64,000 bases of DNA, taken from positions 186,001 to 250,000 of the forward strand of contig CAXATH010000004.1 in NCBI GenBank assembly GCA_963972195.1. The letters run 5' to 3'. How positions within the stretch are numbered: the first letter of the stretch is position 1; every line of letters begins with the position of its first letter. Position numbers and translations under genes: made by a program. This DNA is from Litorimonas sp963972195. GTDB lineage: Bacteria; Pseudomonadota; Alphaproteobacteria; Caulobacterales; Maricaulaceae. The notes under the pieces were generated by a model, which saw nothing but the letters and a program-made list of their open reading frames with translations, was not told the DNA's origin and made no database searches. Shown here one piece after another: positions 15,253 to 24,839 of this stretch.

Positions 15253-17055
15253 TTAGAATTCAAAGCCGCCTTCAATAAAGAGCGCCGTTGCTTTTTCCTT
15301 TTGCGGACTAACGGTGGTGCCTGAAAGGCCTTGTGTCTCGCGCTCAATATATTGGGCGCCTGCCCCCACTCTGAATTTATCGAAATCATAAGTGAGACCC
15401 GCAACAAACTGGTCTGATGTCAGATTGACGTTTTTATCCTTTGCATGGCCATATCCTAATGTGACGCCAAGATCCGAGGGTTTCCACGTCGCGCCAACGT
15501 CCCAGGCCTCATAATTCCCGTTCTGAAGTCCATTATTGGATTGTAGGAACGAACCGCCAAGCGTGATATCCATCCAGGACGCTTCGGCCCCGAGATTAAA
15601 GCTTTCCAAATCATCCAGACCGGCAAAGCCGCTTTGCTCTGAGCCTCTGGCATAAGTCGCTGTGCCTTCGACAGAGAGGCCGTTATCAAATGTTCTGTCG
15701 AGAGCCAGACCGACTTCGAAAATATCTTCCAGATCAGGGGCCAATGTTCCGGTTTCGTCATTGCGTTTAACGCAATAATCGACGCCGCAGGCGCGGGCAT
15801 TAAGGGCGTAGGATCCTCCAAATTGCACGCCAAAGCCAATGCTGTCGCCCAGAAAGCGCGGGCTGGTATAGGTAACCTTCTCTGAAAAACCGGACGCGTC
15901 ATTGACGGTTTTGACGCTATCTAGCCCTGTATAGTCGACAGAGGAGTTTGACGCCCCGACAGCCAAAAGACTTGGCGCGCCGAGACTGAACAAATAAGCC
16001 GCCCCGTCATCGCGCCCGATTGTAACATCGCCATAAGTGCTGCGAAGGAACAGGTGGGCGCTCTCGAGGGCAATGCGTCCGTCTTCGGCCACGTCCGGAC
16101 CATCGGTGTAGAAACGGGAGGTGTGTCCGCGAAGCGCGGTCGGAACGCCGTTCACCAAGGCCGAAGAACAGCCCGCGACGGTCGGCGGGCAATCGGCAAT
16201 CCGCCCGCCAAAGCCGCGGCGGAACTTATCATATTGCGCCCGCCCTTCGAGGTTTATACCGTATTCATAGCCTGTATCGGTGATCGCGCTGACTTCAAAC
16301 TCCGCCTTCGCGTCGCCAACAAATTCCTCGCGCCAGTCGGACTCTGAGGACGCATCATCGTCGCGAGTGACTGCGGCCACGCCGCCTTTGATAAAGCCTC
16401 TGAGAATTGTTGTCAGATTACCGAGGCCCATTCTGTCTTTCCAGCTTCGCGGCGCCATCGGCCCGGATTGCGGAGGATAACTCTGCGGCGGGGCGCTTTG
16501 GGGAGGGTAGCTTTGCGGCGCGGCTTGCGTGTAGGTCTGGCCATAGGGCGAGCCTTGTGGCGCCGGATACCCACGGCCCGGTAACTGCTCCGGCGGAACA
16601 TACGCGTTGGGAGCCGATTGGGGCCGATCTGGATATTGGTCTGATCCATATTGCGCCGGTTTAGACGGCGCAAAAGGAGAAGCGGAAGGCGCGCCGCTAT
16701 ATTGATACGGACTGGCTTCTCCGCTTGGTGGATAATTTTGCGGGGTTTGGGATTGAGATGGCTGAGCTGCGCGGGACGCAGGCGCGTTTTGAAGCGGATG
16801 AGCTTGAGACGTTACGGCTCGTTGAGAATTTTGCTCTGGCGCGCGATATTGCGGGGCCGGGTCTCGTCTCTGCGGTTGGGGCGCTTGAGTTTCAGGCGTC
16901 TCCCAAGCCTGCGTATTTCCGTTATTCGCAAAAGGAGATTGGGCGCTGGCAATGGTCATACCGCCAAGAACCGCGACAATAACCGGGCCTAAGAAATAGG
17001 CGTAACGCGGCGCGGCAAACCGGGACTGATCGTCATATGAGTTTGACTGGGTCAA
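15253..17055 (-). CDS. Outer-membrane porin with long Pro/Gln-rich N-terminal region
   Basis: A 600-residue protein. After a short hydrophilic start, residues about 18-39 form a hydrophobic segment ending ASAQS that can serve as signal peptide. Residues about 45-205 are low complexity, rich in Pro, Gln, Ser, Tyr and Ala (repeats such as YPPQSAPPQS). Residues about 235-600 are a Gram-negative porin domain with alternating beta strands (FEVSAITDTGYEYGINLEGR, LGAEASWMDITLGGSFLQS) and a terminal Phe in FIEGGFEF, the usual beta-barrel assembly signal. Porins form diffusion channels; the disordered region may reach the peptidoglycan. The 5' part has a long antisense frame that is only a composition effect. 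Confidence 0.85.
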   Translation of the reverse strand: MTQSNSYDDQSRFAAPRYAYFLGPVIVAVLGGMTIASAQSPFANNGNTQAWETPETQAPQPQRRDPAPQYRAPEQNSQRAVTSQAHPLQNAPASRAAQPSQSQTPQNYPPSGEASPYQYSGAPSASPFAPSKPAQYGSDQYPDRPQSAPNAYVPPEQLPGRGYPAPQGSPYGQTYTQAAPQSYPPQSAPPQSYPPQSGPMAPRSWKDRMGLGNLTTILRGFIKGGVAAVTRDDDASSESDWREEFVGDAKAEFEVSAITDTGYEYGINLEGRAQYDKFRRGFGGRIADCPPTVAGCSSALVNGVPTALRGHTSRFYTDGPDVAEDGRIALESAHLFLRSTYGDVTIGRDDGAAYLFSLGAPSLLAVGASNSSVDYTGLDSVKTVNDASGFSEKVTYTSPRFLGDSIGFGVQFGGSYALNARACGVDYCVKRNDETGTLAPDLEDIFEVGLALDRTFDNGLSVEGTATYARGSEQSGFAGLDDLESFNLGAEASWMDITLGGSFLQSNNGLQNGNYEAWDVGATWKPSDLGVTLGYGHAKDKNVNLTSDQFVAGLTYDFDKFRVGAGAQYIERETQGLSGTTVSPQKEKATALFIEGGFEF

Positions 17056-17286
17056 TATCTGCCGCCTTCCTGCTTTCCTGCGTTTGGGCCAAGGGAATCA
17101 CATGAGGCCCGCATTAACCTTTTGTGTGGCAGAGTCCCCCCTAAAAAATGGTTAACAAAGTTTAAAATCCTCAGTCTTAAGGGGATTTTCTCTGTCTGGC
17201 GAAACCGCTTTCCTGCAAACAGAGTCTGGCCCTGTCAAAATTTTACGTTATAAGCCGCAAAAGCTTTCTTATGTTCGGAGCCTTAA
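17056..17286. promoter_or_regulatory. Divergent gap between porin and DUF3576 gene
   Basis: 231 bp with no gene. It contains GTTAACAAAGTTTAAAA (from 17151), where TTAA (17152-17155) and TTAA (17162-17165) are separated by 6 nt, one short of a full CtrA box. Probably holds the promoters of both flanking genes. Confidence 0.4.
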
Positions 17287-17754
17287 ATGTCTTTCAAATT
17301 CTCACGCCCTCTTGTTTTGAGTGCTGCCTTTGCCCTTATCGCGGCCCCTGCCCTGTCCGCCTGCGGCACATTGGGTATAGGCGGCGGCAAGAAAGAAGCC
17401 CGCGCCGTTTCTCAAATGCAAGCGCCAAATATGGGGGTGAATTCTTATTTGTGGCGCGCTTCGCTTGAAACACTTAATTTCATGCCTTTGGCCGAAGTTG
17501 ATCCCTTTGGCGGCGTGATTGTCACGGACTGGTATGCCTCTGAAGATGCTCCGAATGAGCGCTTTAAAGCCAATGTCTATATTCTGGACACAGCGCTTCG
17601 CGCAGATGCCTTGAAAGCCTCTATTTTCAAGCAAACACGCGGCCCCGCAGGCTGGTCAGATGCTTCTGTTGATGCCGATACCGCCCGTCAGATCGAAAAC
17701 TCTATCCTGACACGCGCCCGCCAGCTTTATATCGCGACCGTCGATAGCCAATAG
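17287..17754 (+). CDS. DUF3576 lipoprotein
   Basis: A 155-residue envelope lipoprotein. The signal peptide ends in the lipobox LSAC (Cys at about residue 26), followed by a glycine-rich linker. The body contains NSYLWRASLETLNFMPLAEVDPFGGVIVTDWY, WSDASVDADTARQIENSILTRARQLY, which I recognise as the DUF3576 family found upstream of leuS in many alphaproteobacteria. Function is unknown; linkage to lptE suggests an envelope role. It ends with an intrinsic terminator at 17781. Confidence 0.85.
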   Translation: MSFKFSRPLVLSAAFALIAAPALSACGTLGIGGGKKEARAVSQMQAPNMGVNSYLWRASLETLNFMPLAEVDPFGGVIVTDWYASEDAPNERFKANVYILDTALRADALKASIFKQTRGPAGWSDASVDADTARQIENSILTRARQLYIATVDSQ

Positions 17755-17780
17755 GCCCTATGCCTGAGTGAGCATAATTT

Positions 17781-17804
17781 TCCCGGCCCCCGTGCCGGGA
17801 TTTT
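17781..17804 (+). terminator. Intrinsic terminator after DUF3576 gene
   Basis: TCCCGGC (17781-17787), loop CCCCGT, GCCGGGA (17794-17800), then TTTT. Located 27 bp after the stop codon; it insulates leuS, which must have its own promoter in 17805-17918. Confidence 0.75.
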
Positions 17805-17918
17805 CATTTGTGGGTCGGGATTTTTGTTAGAACTTGCAACATTACGAACGTTGCGCCTGACGTCTGATGCTATAGAGACAGTTTAATAGACAAAATTTGA
17901 TTGAGTTCGAGAGTTTTC

Positions 17919-20489
17919 ATGTCCGAAAAAGACACATCCCGATATAACGCAGCAGAAGTTGAGCCGCGCTGGCAAAACATTTGGGCCGAACGCGATGTTT
18001 ACCGCGCCCAAGACGATAGCGACAAACCCAAATTCTACGCGCTCGAAATGTTTCCCTACCCAAGCGGCCGCATTCACATGGGTCATGTCCGTAACTACGC
18101 CATGGGCGATGTCGTCGCGCGCTATAAAAAAGCGCAAGGGTTTGAAGTGCTCCACCCCATGGGCTGGGACGCATTCGGTATGCCGGCCGAAAATGCGGCC
18201 AAGGAAAATGGCGGCCATCCGAAAGATTGGACTTACGGCAATATCGACGCCATGCGCGCGCCGATGCAGCGGCTCGGCTTTGCGCTGGATTGGTCGCGCG
18301 AATTCGCGACTTGCGACGAAGCCTATTACAAACAGCAACAGGCCATTTTCCTGAAATTCTGGGATAAGGGTCTGGTGTACCGCAAAACTGCCAAGGTGAA
18401 TTGGGATCCGGTCGATAACACCGTTCTCGCCAATGAGCAGGTCATTGACGGCAAGGGCTGGCGCTCCGGCGCGGTCGTCGAGCAGCGCGACATGGATCAA
18501 TGGTTTTTCAAAATTACCAATTACGCCGAAGAATTACTTGAAGGCCTGGATACACTTGACCGCTGGCCCGAAAAGGTCCGCACCATGCAGGCGAACTGGA
18601 TTGGCAAGTCTGAAGGCTGTCAGATGCGGTTTGAAGGCGTTGATAGCTCACCAGATTATGAGATTTTCACGACGCGTCCGGACACTCTTTACGGAGCCAG
18701 CTTTATCGCACTTTCCCCGGATCACCCGGTCGTGAAAGATTTAGCAAAAAACGATCCTAAAATCGAAGACTTCCGCAAAGACTGTGCGAAAATCGGGACG
18801 ACTGAAGAGGCCATCGCAACAGCTCCGAAACTTGGCTTTGATACAGGGCTTCGGGTTAAACACCCTTTTATCAAAGGCAAAACCCTTCCTGTCTGGATCG
18901 CGAATTTCGTTTTGATGGGTTACGGAACCGGCGCAATTTTTGGCTGTCCGGCCCATGACCAGCGCGACCTTGATTTTGCGCGTAAATATGATCTCGATGT
19001 CACGGCTGTGGTTTTGCCTCAGGGCGAAAGCGCCGAGAGTTACGATGTCGGAAACGAAGCCTATACGGGCGAAGGCATATTATTTAATTCCGACTTTCTG
19101 AACGGCCTTGAAAAGGACGAAGGTATCTCTGCCGCTATTGCCAAAATTGAGGATATGGGCTTGGGCAAAGGCGTGACCAATTACCGTCTGCGTGATTGGG
19201 GCGTGAGCCGCCAGCGTTATTGGGGTTGCCCGATTCCCGTTATCCATTGCGAGGATTGCGGCGCCCTGCCCGTACCGGAAAAAGACCTGCCGGTTGCCCT
19301 ACCCTATGACAATATCGACCTGACCATTCCGGGTAATCCGCTGGACCGCCATTCGACATTCAAACATGTCGATTGCCCGAAATGCGGAAAAGCGGCGCGG
19401 CGCGAAACGGATACGCTCGATACATTTGCCGATAGTTCCTGGTATTTTGCGCGCTTTGCCGGCGGCAATACGGGCGACAGACCATTTGATAAAAAAGCAG
19501 CGAGCGAATGGCTCCCCGTCGACCAATATGTCGGCGGCGTGGAACATGCCGTGCTCCACCTTCTCTATGCGCGTTTCTTTACCCGCGGCCTGCGCGATTG
19601 CGGCCTGCTCGACCTGCCAAGCGGCGAACCTTTTGCCGGCTTGTTCACTCAAGGCATGGTGACTCACGCAGTCTTTACCGATGAAGACGGGAATTTTATT
19701 GTCCCTGCGGATGTCGATGAAAAAGACGGACAGCTTATCAATCTGAATTCAGGCAAACCTGTCACCAAGGGCGACGTCATTAAGATGTCGAAATCCAAGA
19801 AAAACGTCGTGGATCCGGACGACATTATAAAAACCTATGGCGCAGATGTGGCGCGTTGGTTTGTGCTTTCCGACTCTCCTCCCGAACGGGATGTCGAATG
19901 GACAGAATCCGGCGTTATCGGCGCCTGGCGTTTTTCCAAAAAGGTTTGGTCGCTTGTCGCGGGTGTTGAAAAAGGCAACCCATTGGTCGTCGCCGCTAAC
20001 GCTTCAGGCGAGGCCCTTGAGCTTCGCCGATTTGCCCATAAAGCAATGGAGAAAATCACGGACGGCATTGAAGCCTTCCGCTTTAACACCTCGGTCGCGC
20101 AAATATATGAGCTGACCAATGCTCTGTCCAAATACAAGACTAATGACGATGCCAAAATGGAAGCCCTCGGAATTCTCATCCGCTCTATTGCGCCCTTCAT
20201 GCCGCACCTAGCCGAAGAGTGTTGGCAAGCGCTTGGCGGAGATGACCTCGTCTATCATGCGCCTTGGCCGAAAGTGGACCCGGACATGCTCGTCGAAGAC
20301 ACAGTTACCCTGCCCGTTCAAGTCAATGGCAAGCGACGGTCGGAAATTCATGTGCCCGCCGATATGGCAAAAGACGACATTGAAGCGCTTGCCAGATCAG
20401 ATGAAAGCGTGGTCCGATCCATAGAAGGGCTGACTATCCGAAAAGTCATTATTGTTCCCGGCCGGATTGTGAATATAGTAGCAAATTAG
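17919..20489 (+). CDS. leuS: Leucyl-tRNA synthetase
   Basis: Class I synthetase of 856 residues that charges tRNA-Leu and edits mischarged norvaline or isoleucine. HIGH box PYPSGRIHMGHVRNY (about residues 45-59), the CP1 editing domain with TTRPDTLYGASF and the later GTGAIFGCPAHDQRD, a zinc-type insert (CEDCGALPVPE, CPKCG), KMSKS box KMSKSKKNVVDP (about 623), and the C-terminal anticodon domain are all in order. Start chosen at ATG 17919 (MSEKDTSRYN); an in-frame TTG at 17901 is less likely. It begins the leuS-lptE-holA operon. Confidence 0.98.
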   Translation: MSEKDTSRYNAAEVEPRWQNIWAERDVYRAQDDSDKPKFYALEMFPYPSGRIHMGHVRNYAMGDVVARYKKAQGFEVLHPMGWDAFGMPAENAAKENGGHPKDWTYGNIDAMRAPMQRLGFALDWSREFATCDEAYYKQQQAIFLKFWDKGLVYRKTAKVNWDPVDNTVLANEQVIDGKGWRSGAVVEQRDMDQWFFKITNYAEELLEGLDTLDRWPEKVRTMQANWIGKSEGCQMRFEGVDSSPDYEIFTTRPDTLYGASFIALSPDHPVVKDLAKNDPKIEDFRKDCAKIGTTEEAIATAPKLGFDTGLRVKHPFIKGKTLPVWIANFVLMGYGTGAIFGCPAHDQRDLDFARKYDLDVTAVVLPQGESAESYDVGNEAYTGEGILFNSDFLNGLEKDEGISAAIAKIEDMGLGKGVTNYRLRDWGVSRQRYWGCPIPVIHCEDCGALPVPEKDLPVALPYDNIDLTIPGNPLDRHSTFKHVDCPKCGKAARRETDTLDTFADSSWYFARFAGGNTGDRPFDKKAASEWLPVDQYVGGVEHAVLHLLYARFFTRGLRDCGLLDLPSGEPFAGLFTQGMVTHAVFTDEDGNFIVPADVDEKDGQLINLNSGKPVTKGDVIKMSKSKKNVVDPDDIIKTYGADVARWFVLSDSPPERDVEWTESGVIGAWRFSKKVWSLVAGVEKGNPLVVAANASGEALELRRFAHKAMEKITDGIEAFRFNTSVAQIYELTNALSKYKTNDDAKMEALGILIRSIAPFMPHLAEECWQALGGDDLVYHAPWPKVDPDMLVEDTVTLPVQVNGKRRSEIHVPADMAKDDIEALARSDESVVRSIEGLTIRKVIIVPGRIVNIVAN

Positions 20490-20498
20490 GAGCCTATT

Positions 20499-21035
20499 AT
20501 GCGTAAATTTGCTATTTTGACCGCCGCCTTTTTGAGCCTCGGAGTTTTGGGATTATCTGCCTGCGGGTTTACGCCGATGCATTCCCCCCAAGCACTTTCG
20601 TTTGACGGAGCTCAGCCTCTCCAGATGATCACAGTCGACATGAAAGACGGCAAAGACGTGAATGACAAGGAAGCGGGCTTTTTTGTCCTGCAACGTCTCC
20701 GGGACCGGGTCGGAACGAATAGCGGTAAATATACGCTCACGGTAACACCTTCCTGGCGGCGCGGACGATTGGGTATTTCCGCCAATGACGTAGCCTCCCG
20801 TTATGACGGCACCGTCACAGCTAATTACACGCTGACCGAAACAAAGACGGGAAACATTTTGGACCGTGGCCGCGTTACGGCTGTTTCAACCTTTGCCGCA
20901 TCAAGCGACCCTTACGGCGTTATCGCGTCGAATGACAACGCCATTCAGACCACAGCTGCCGAGGCGGCGGATCGCCTGATTATAAAGTTGGCGGGGTATT
21001 TCTCTGACTTGAAAGACGCCCCCGAAGCTGAATGA
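20499..21035 (+). CDS. lptE: LPS-assembly lipoprotein LptE
   Basis: A 178-residue outer-membrane lipoprotein that plugs LptD and helps deliver lipopolysaccharide to the surface. The signal peptide runs to the lipobox GLSAC (Cys at about 22) followed by GFTPMHS, the usual LptE start. The later NYTLTETKTGNILDRGRVTAVSTFA strands and the final AAEAADRLIIKLAGYF fit the family. It lies 9 bp after leuS and 10 bp before holA; this trio is conserved in Gram-negative bacteria. Confidence 0.92.
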   Translation: MRKFAILTAAFLSLGVLGLSACGFTPMHSPQALSFDGAQPLQMITVDMKDGKDVNDKEAGFFVLQRLRDRVGTNSGKYTLTVTPSWRRGRLGISANDVASRYDGTVTANYTLTETKTGNILDRGRVTAVSTFAASSDPYGVIASNDNAIQTTAAEAADRLIIKLAGYFSDLKDAPEAE

Positions 21036-21045
21036 AGCCTTCGAA

Positions 21046-22095
21046 ATGAAACTGACCGGCACTCGCGCGACCAAATTTCTCGACTCCCCGCCCTCTGACA
21101 TTATCGGCGTGTTGCTCTTTGGGCCGGATCGAGGCTTGGTCAAATCCCGCAGTGCGGCGCTTTCCCAAAAATTTATGCCAAATGATGATGCCTTTGGCAC
21201 GACCATCCTGACGGCGGATGACCTATCCGGCGATCCGGCCCGTCTTGCGGATGAAATGAGCGCGCTCTCTTTACTCGGTGATGACCGTTTGGTTCGGCTT
21301 CGTCTTGATCATGAACGAAACGGGGCGGCGATTTCCAAGCTCATCAAACAATTCGATACAGAGCCGGAGAAAGCAGAAGCCAAACTAATTATTGAAGCCG
21401 GAGATATGACCCCGCGTTCGGCTATTCGGAAAGCCTGTGAAGCGGCGGGGAGCTTTGCGTCTATCGGATGTTATGCCGCCAGTACCAAAGATCTGGCGCA
21501 GCAAATTAAATCAACGCTTTCAGACTTGAATATTGGAATTGATCCAGACGCCCTTGAACATTGGCTCCCTTTGCTTGAAGGTGACCATGCCCTCGCCGCC
21601 AATGAAATCGAAAAAATGGCCCTGTTCAAAGGCTACGGCAAAGCTGCTGGCGCTGTCGTGTCAATGTCAGATATCCGGGCCGTGGCCGCAGGCGGACAGA
21701 GCGCTTCAATAGATACAATCGTTATGCAAACCCTAAGCGGGGATGTGGAGGGCGCAGATTCCAGCTATCGCCGGGCCATGAGCGGGAAAGTAAATCCTGT
21801 ATCTGTGCTCATTGGTCTTCAACGTCACCTTTTACGCCTGATTGAAGCCTCCATGTCCCTCGAAAGCGGTGAAAATATGGGTCAAGCCTTAAGGTCGCTT
21901 CGTCCGCCTGTATTCGCCATGCAGAAAGATTTATTCAGGCAGCACCTTTCCATCTGGCCTTTGACTATGTTACGCCGCGCTTTGTTGCAAAGCCAGAAGG
22001 CGGAACGAGAAATTAAAACTGCGGCTTCCCCCACCGAGGCGATAATGGGCCGATTGATACTCGCCCTCGCCTCGTACGCCGGAAAAAGGACTTAG
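21046..22095 (+). CDS. holA: DNA polymerase III delta subunit
   Basis: Clamp-loader subunit that opens the beta ring. The 349-residue protein shows the degenerate AAA-like N-terminal domain (LLFGPDRGLVKSRSAAL), the DRLVRLRLD and LIIEAGDMTPRSAIRK segments, and the C-terminal collar domain with SVLIGLQRHLLRLIEASM. Length is typical for alphaproteobacterial HolA. It is the third gene of the leuS-lptE-holA operon. Confidence 0.92.
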   Translation: MKLTGTRATKFLDSPPSDIIGVLLFGPDRGLVKSRSAALSQKFMPNDDAFGTTILTADDLSGDPARLADEMSALSLLGDDRLVRLRLDHERNGAAISKLIKQFDTEPEKAEAKLIIEAGDMTPRSAIRKACEAAGSFASIGCYAASTKDLAQQIKSTLSDLNIGIDPDALEHWLPLLEGDHALAANEIEKMALFKGYGKAAGAVVSMSDIRAVAAGGQSASIDTIVMQTLSGDVEGADSSYRRAMSGKVNPVSVLIGLQRHLLRLIEASMSLESGENMGQALRSLRPPVFAMQKDLFRQHLSIWPLTMLRRALLQSQKAEREIKTAASPTEAIMGRLILALASYAGKRT

Positions 22096-22100
22096 GATTG

Positions 22101-23009
22101 ATGGAAGAATTTAGCCAAATGTGGACCAAAACCACGGAGCAATTCCCGCTGCTTATTGCGGGTATAATGACTGTTGCAGCGGCTCTCGCAATACTTGTGG
22201 TCGGCTGGCTGGTGGCCAAATGGATGCGCGGGCGTGTTAACAAACTTAAGCTCGGAAAACATGAACTGGACCCCACATTACGGCCCGTGATCGCATCTGT
22301 CGTTTTCTATATTGTTATGGCGATGACGCTTTATGCCTTCTTGATTAAGTTGGGCGTTCCGCCGGCATCTCTCTTGGCTGTATTTGGCGCCGCGGGTCTG
22401 GCAATTGGTCTCGCGCTGAAAGACACGCTGTCCAATATTGCGGCTGGTGTCATGATGCTGATCCTTCGTCCGCTCGCCGTCGGGGATTTTGTCGAAACTG
22501 ACGGGTTTGCAGGTACAGTGACGGAACTTGGGCTGTTCGCGACCACCGTAAAATCATTTGATGGCCTGTTTATGTATGTGCCTAATTCGCAAGTTTGGAC
22601 AGATAAGCTTGTAAATTACGGACGGCATCAGAACCGGAAAGCCATCATCAATATCGGCGTTGGCTACGACACGGATCTTGCCAAGTGCCGAGACCTGATG
22701 TTGGAGGCGATGTCAAACTTTGAAGGTGTGACAGAGGAACCGACCCCGCCAGAAGCTTATGTTATGGGATTTGGCGATAGCGCAATTGATATGAATTTCC
22801 GCTGCTGGATGCCGGGGGATAACTGGTTCAAGCGCGCATCAGATCTTCGCATTCATATGAAAGAGACGCTCGACAAAGCGGATATCGAAATTCCGTTCCC
22901 GCAGCGCGTCATCACAATGACCGAAGCGCCAGTGAAAGTTGATATGAAGTCTCAGTCAGAAAATTCCACGTCAAAGAAAGCATCGACGGCCAAGAAGACT
23001 TCGAAGTAA
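22101..23009 (+). CDS. Small-conductance mechanosensitive channel (MscS family)
   Basis: Inner-membrane channel that opens under osmotic downshock. The 302-residue protein has three N-terminal membrane helices (about 17-42, 62-85, 90-115); TM3 carries the gating Gly/Ala-rich pattern LLAVFGAAGLAIGLALKDTL, followed by the MscS beta domain (FVETDGFAGTVTELGLFATT, YVPNSQVWTDKLVNY). The C-terminal tail is Lys/Ser/Thr rich (KKASTAKKTSK). Start chosen at ATG 22101 rather than the TTG just before it. It follows holA by 5 bp and is convergent to parB. Confidence 0.92.
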   Translation: MEEFSQMWTKTTEQFPLLIAGIMTVAAALAILVVGWLVAKWMRGRVNKLKLGKHELDPTLRPVIASVVFYIVMAMTLYAFLIKLGVPPASLLAVFGAAGLAIGLALKDTLSNIAAGVMMLILRPLAVGDFVETDGFAGTVTELGLFATTVKSFDGLFMYVPNSQVWTDKLVNYGRHQNRKAIINIGVGYDTDLAKCRDLMLEAMSNFEGVTEEPTPPEAYVMGFGDSAIDMNFRCWMPGDNWFKRASDLRIHMKETLDKADIEIPFPQRVITMTEAPVKVDMKSQSENSTSKKASTAKKTSK

Positions 23010-23034
23010 ACTTAGCGAAAGCGGCGGTCAGGCT

Positions 23035-23997
23035 TTAATTTCCGAGCCGTCGGATAATTTCCTCGAGCTGGTCGCCGCTTTTATAGGATATTTTCAAACT
23101 GCCGCCTGGGCCTTTATGGTTCACGTCGACCTGTAAGCCGAGTGCGTCCGTCATTTTCTGTTCAAGCGCCTGAGTGTCAGCGTCTTTGTAGTGTCTGGCT
23201 TTCGTCGCTTTTCCATCCGATTTTTTTATTCGGCGCACCCAGTCTTCGGCCTCGCGCACACTCAGCTTTTTATCCGCTATTTCGCTAGCCAAGGCGAGGG
23301 GGTCTGGGGCAGAAATAATCGCTCTCGCATGACCTGCCGAGATTTCTCCTTTCGCCAGCATTTCCTGAGCCAATTTCGGTAATTTCAGAAGACGCAGCAT
23401 ATTGGCAATGTGTGAACGGGACTTGCCCACGGCCTCCGCCACTTCTTCCTGTTTTCGGTAAAAGTCGTTTATCAGCGATTCATAGGCCTGGGCTTCTTCG
23501 ATCGGGTTAAGGTCTGCGCGCTGAACATTCTCAATAACGCCGATTTGCAGGACTTCTTCGTCGTTCAAATCCCGAATGAGAACCGGCATGGCTGTTAAGC
23601 CCGCGGCTGTGGCGGCTTGCCAGCGGCGTTCCCCCGCGACGATCTGAAATCTGGTATCTTCTTTATTCGAAAGAGGGCGAACCAATATCGGCTGCAAAAC
23701 GCCTTTGGCCTTAATGGATTCCGTCAGCTCGGAGAGTTTTTCCTTGTCAAAATACCTTCTCGGTTGCTCCGGGTTTCTCTCCAATCTGTCGATCGATAAA
23801 AATTGAACGCGCCGACTGTTAAGGTCCGGCGTTTCTGCGGTCTCCTGATCCTGCGGTTCAGTCTTTTTCTGAGGCGCTTTTTCTTCTTCAGAAAGCGGAC
23901 CGACATCACTCATCAAGGCAGAAAGACCCCGCCCTAACCCGCGGGCTGACGTTTTCTTTTTTTGTGCAGCGGATTTATTTTTGGATGAGTTAGACAT
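23035..23997 (-). CDS. parB: Chromosome partitioning protein ParB
   Basis: CTPase clamp that loads at parS and spreads to form the centromere complex. The 320-residue protein has a basic N-terminal tail, GLGRGLSALMSD near residue 21, the ParB nuclease-like CTP-binding domain (RRYFDKEKLSELTESIKAKG, then VAGERRWQAATAAGL), the helix-turn-helix parS-binding domain (EEVAEAVGKSRSHIANMLRL), and a C-terminal dimerisation region. It pairs with the adjacent parA and with three parS sites 1.4-3.4 kb upstream. Confidence 0.97.
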   Translation of the reverse strand: MSNSSKNKSAAQKKKTSARGLGRGLSALMSDVGPLSEEEKAPQKKTEPQDQETAETPDLNSRRVQFLSIDRLERNPEQPRRYFDKEKLSELTESIKAKGVLQPILVRPLSNKEDTRFQIVAGERRWQAATAAGLTAMPVLIRDLNDEEVLQIGVIENVQRADLNPIEEAQAYESLINDFYRKQEEVAEAVGKSRSHIANMLRLLKLPKLAQEMLAKGEISAGHARAIISAPDPLALASEIADKKLSVREAEDWVRRIKKSDGKATKARHYKDADTQALEQKMTDALGLQVDVNHKGPGGSLKISYKSGDQLEEIIRRLGN

Positions 23998-24029
23998 AAT
24001 CTAAGCCTTTGAAATAAAACAATTATTGC

Positions 24030-24818
24030 TCATGATGACTTTGTTTTCTGGTGTCGGGACAATATCTCAGCGGCCAATTGCCGATAGGCGACCGACCCTG
24101 CGCATGTCGGATCGTAAGTCAGAACCGGCTGTCCAAATGACGGCGCCTCGGCAATTCTGACATTTCGCGGAATCAGGGTTTTAAAGACAGCGCGGCCTAA
24201 ATGCTTTCTAACGTCGTCTGCCACCTGTGAGGACAGACGGTTCCGTTGGTCATACATTGTCAGCATTACCCCATCGATGACCAGGTTTGGATTTAAGTTG
24301 GCCTTGGCCATTTCAACGGTTTTCAAAAGCTGACTCAGACCTTCCAGGGCAAAAAACTCGCACTGTAGAGGGACAATAACGGACCGCGCTGCACAAAGAG
24401 CGTTAATCGTCAGTAGATTGAGGGAAGGAGGGCAATCCACGAGCACATAGTCATATTTTTCTCCGCCCTGGCGTACCATTTCGGCAATGGCGTCGCGCAA
24501 AAGGACCGTCCGGCCTTCTTTATTCCCGATTTCCATTTCGGCAGCGGACAGATCAACATGAGATGGAATGATGGAAAGGCCGCTTACCGAGGTCTCAGCA
24601 ACAGATTCACGAAGAGGGAGGCCGTCGGTCAACACGTGATAAATTGCTTTGTCTCGGTTTTGACGTCCTACGCCGAGACCGGTTGAAGCGTTACCTTGAG
24701 GGTCAATATCAATCAGAAGGACTGATTGCCCTTCCAGTGCCAGAGCCGCCGCAAGGTTGATAGAGGTAGTCGTTTTTCCAACGCCGCCTTTTTGATTTAC
24801 AATCGCAATAACGCGCAT
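24030..24818 (-). CDS. parA: Chromosome partitioning ATPase ParA
   Basis: Deviant-Walker ATPase that moves ParB-parS complexes. The 262-residue protein has the Walker A motif NQKGGVGKTTTSINLA (about residues 7-22), DIDPQGNASTGLG, DYVLVDCPPSL and PLQCEFFALEGL. I chose ATG 24818 (MRVIAIVNQKGG) because AAAAGG lies 8 nt upstream; the frame is open to a GTG at 24839 that directly follows the rsmG stop and lacks a Shine-Dalgarno. It is between rsmG and parB in the usual rsmG-parA-parB order. Confidence 0.97.
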   Translation of the reverse strand: MRVIAIVNQKGGVGKTTTSINLAAALALEGQSVLLIDIDPQGNASTGLGVGRQNRDKAIYHVLTDGLPLRESVAETSVSGLSIIPSHVDLSAAEMEIGNKEGRTVLLRDAIAEMVRQGGEKYDYVLVDCPPSLNLLTINALCAARSVIVPLQCEFFALEGLSQLLKTVEMAKANLNPNLVIDGVMLTMYDQRNRLSSQVADDVRKHLGRAVFKTLIPRNVRIAEAPSFGQPVLTYDPTCAGSVAYRQLAAEILSRHQKTKSS

Positions 24819-24839
24819 TTCATCAACCTTTTCCGTCAC

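Noticed and set aside
16413..16992. Several overlapping frames rich in Arg and Leu opposite the porin linker
   Set aside because: Produced by the repetitive Pro/Gln codons of the porin; not independent genes.
17152..17165. TTAA-N6-TTAA upstream of the porin as a CtrA box
   Set aside because: Spacer is one base short of the consensus; noted but not called.
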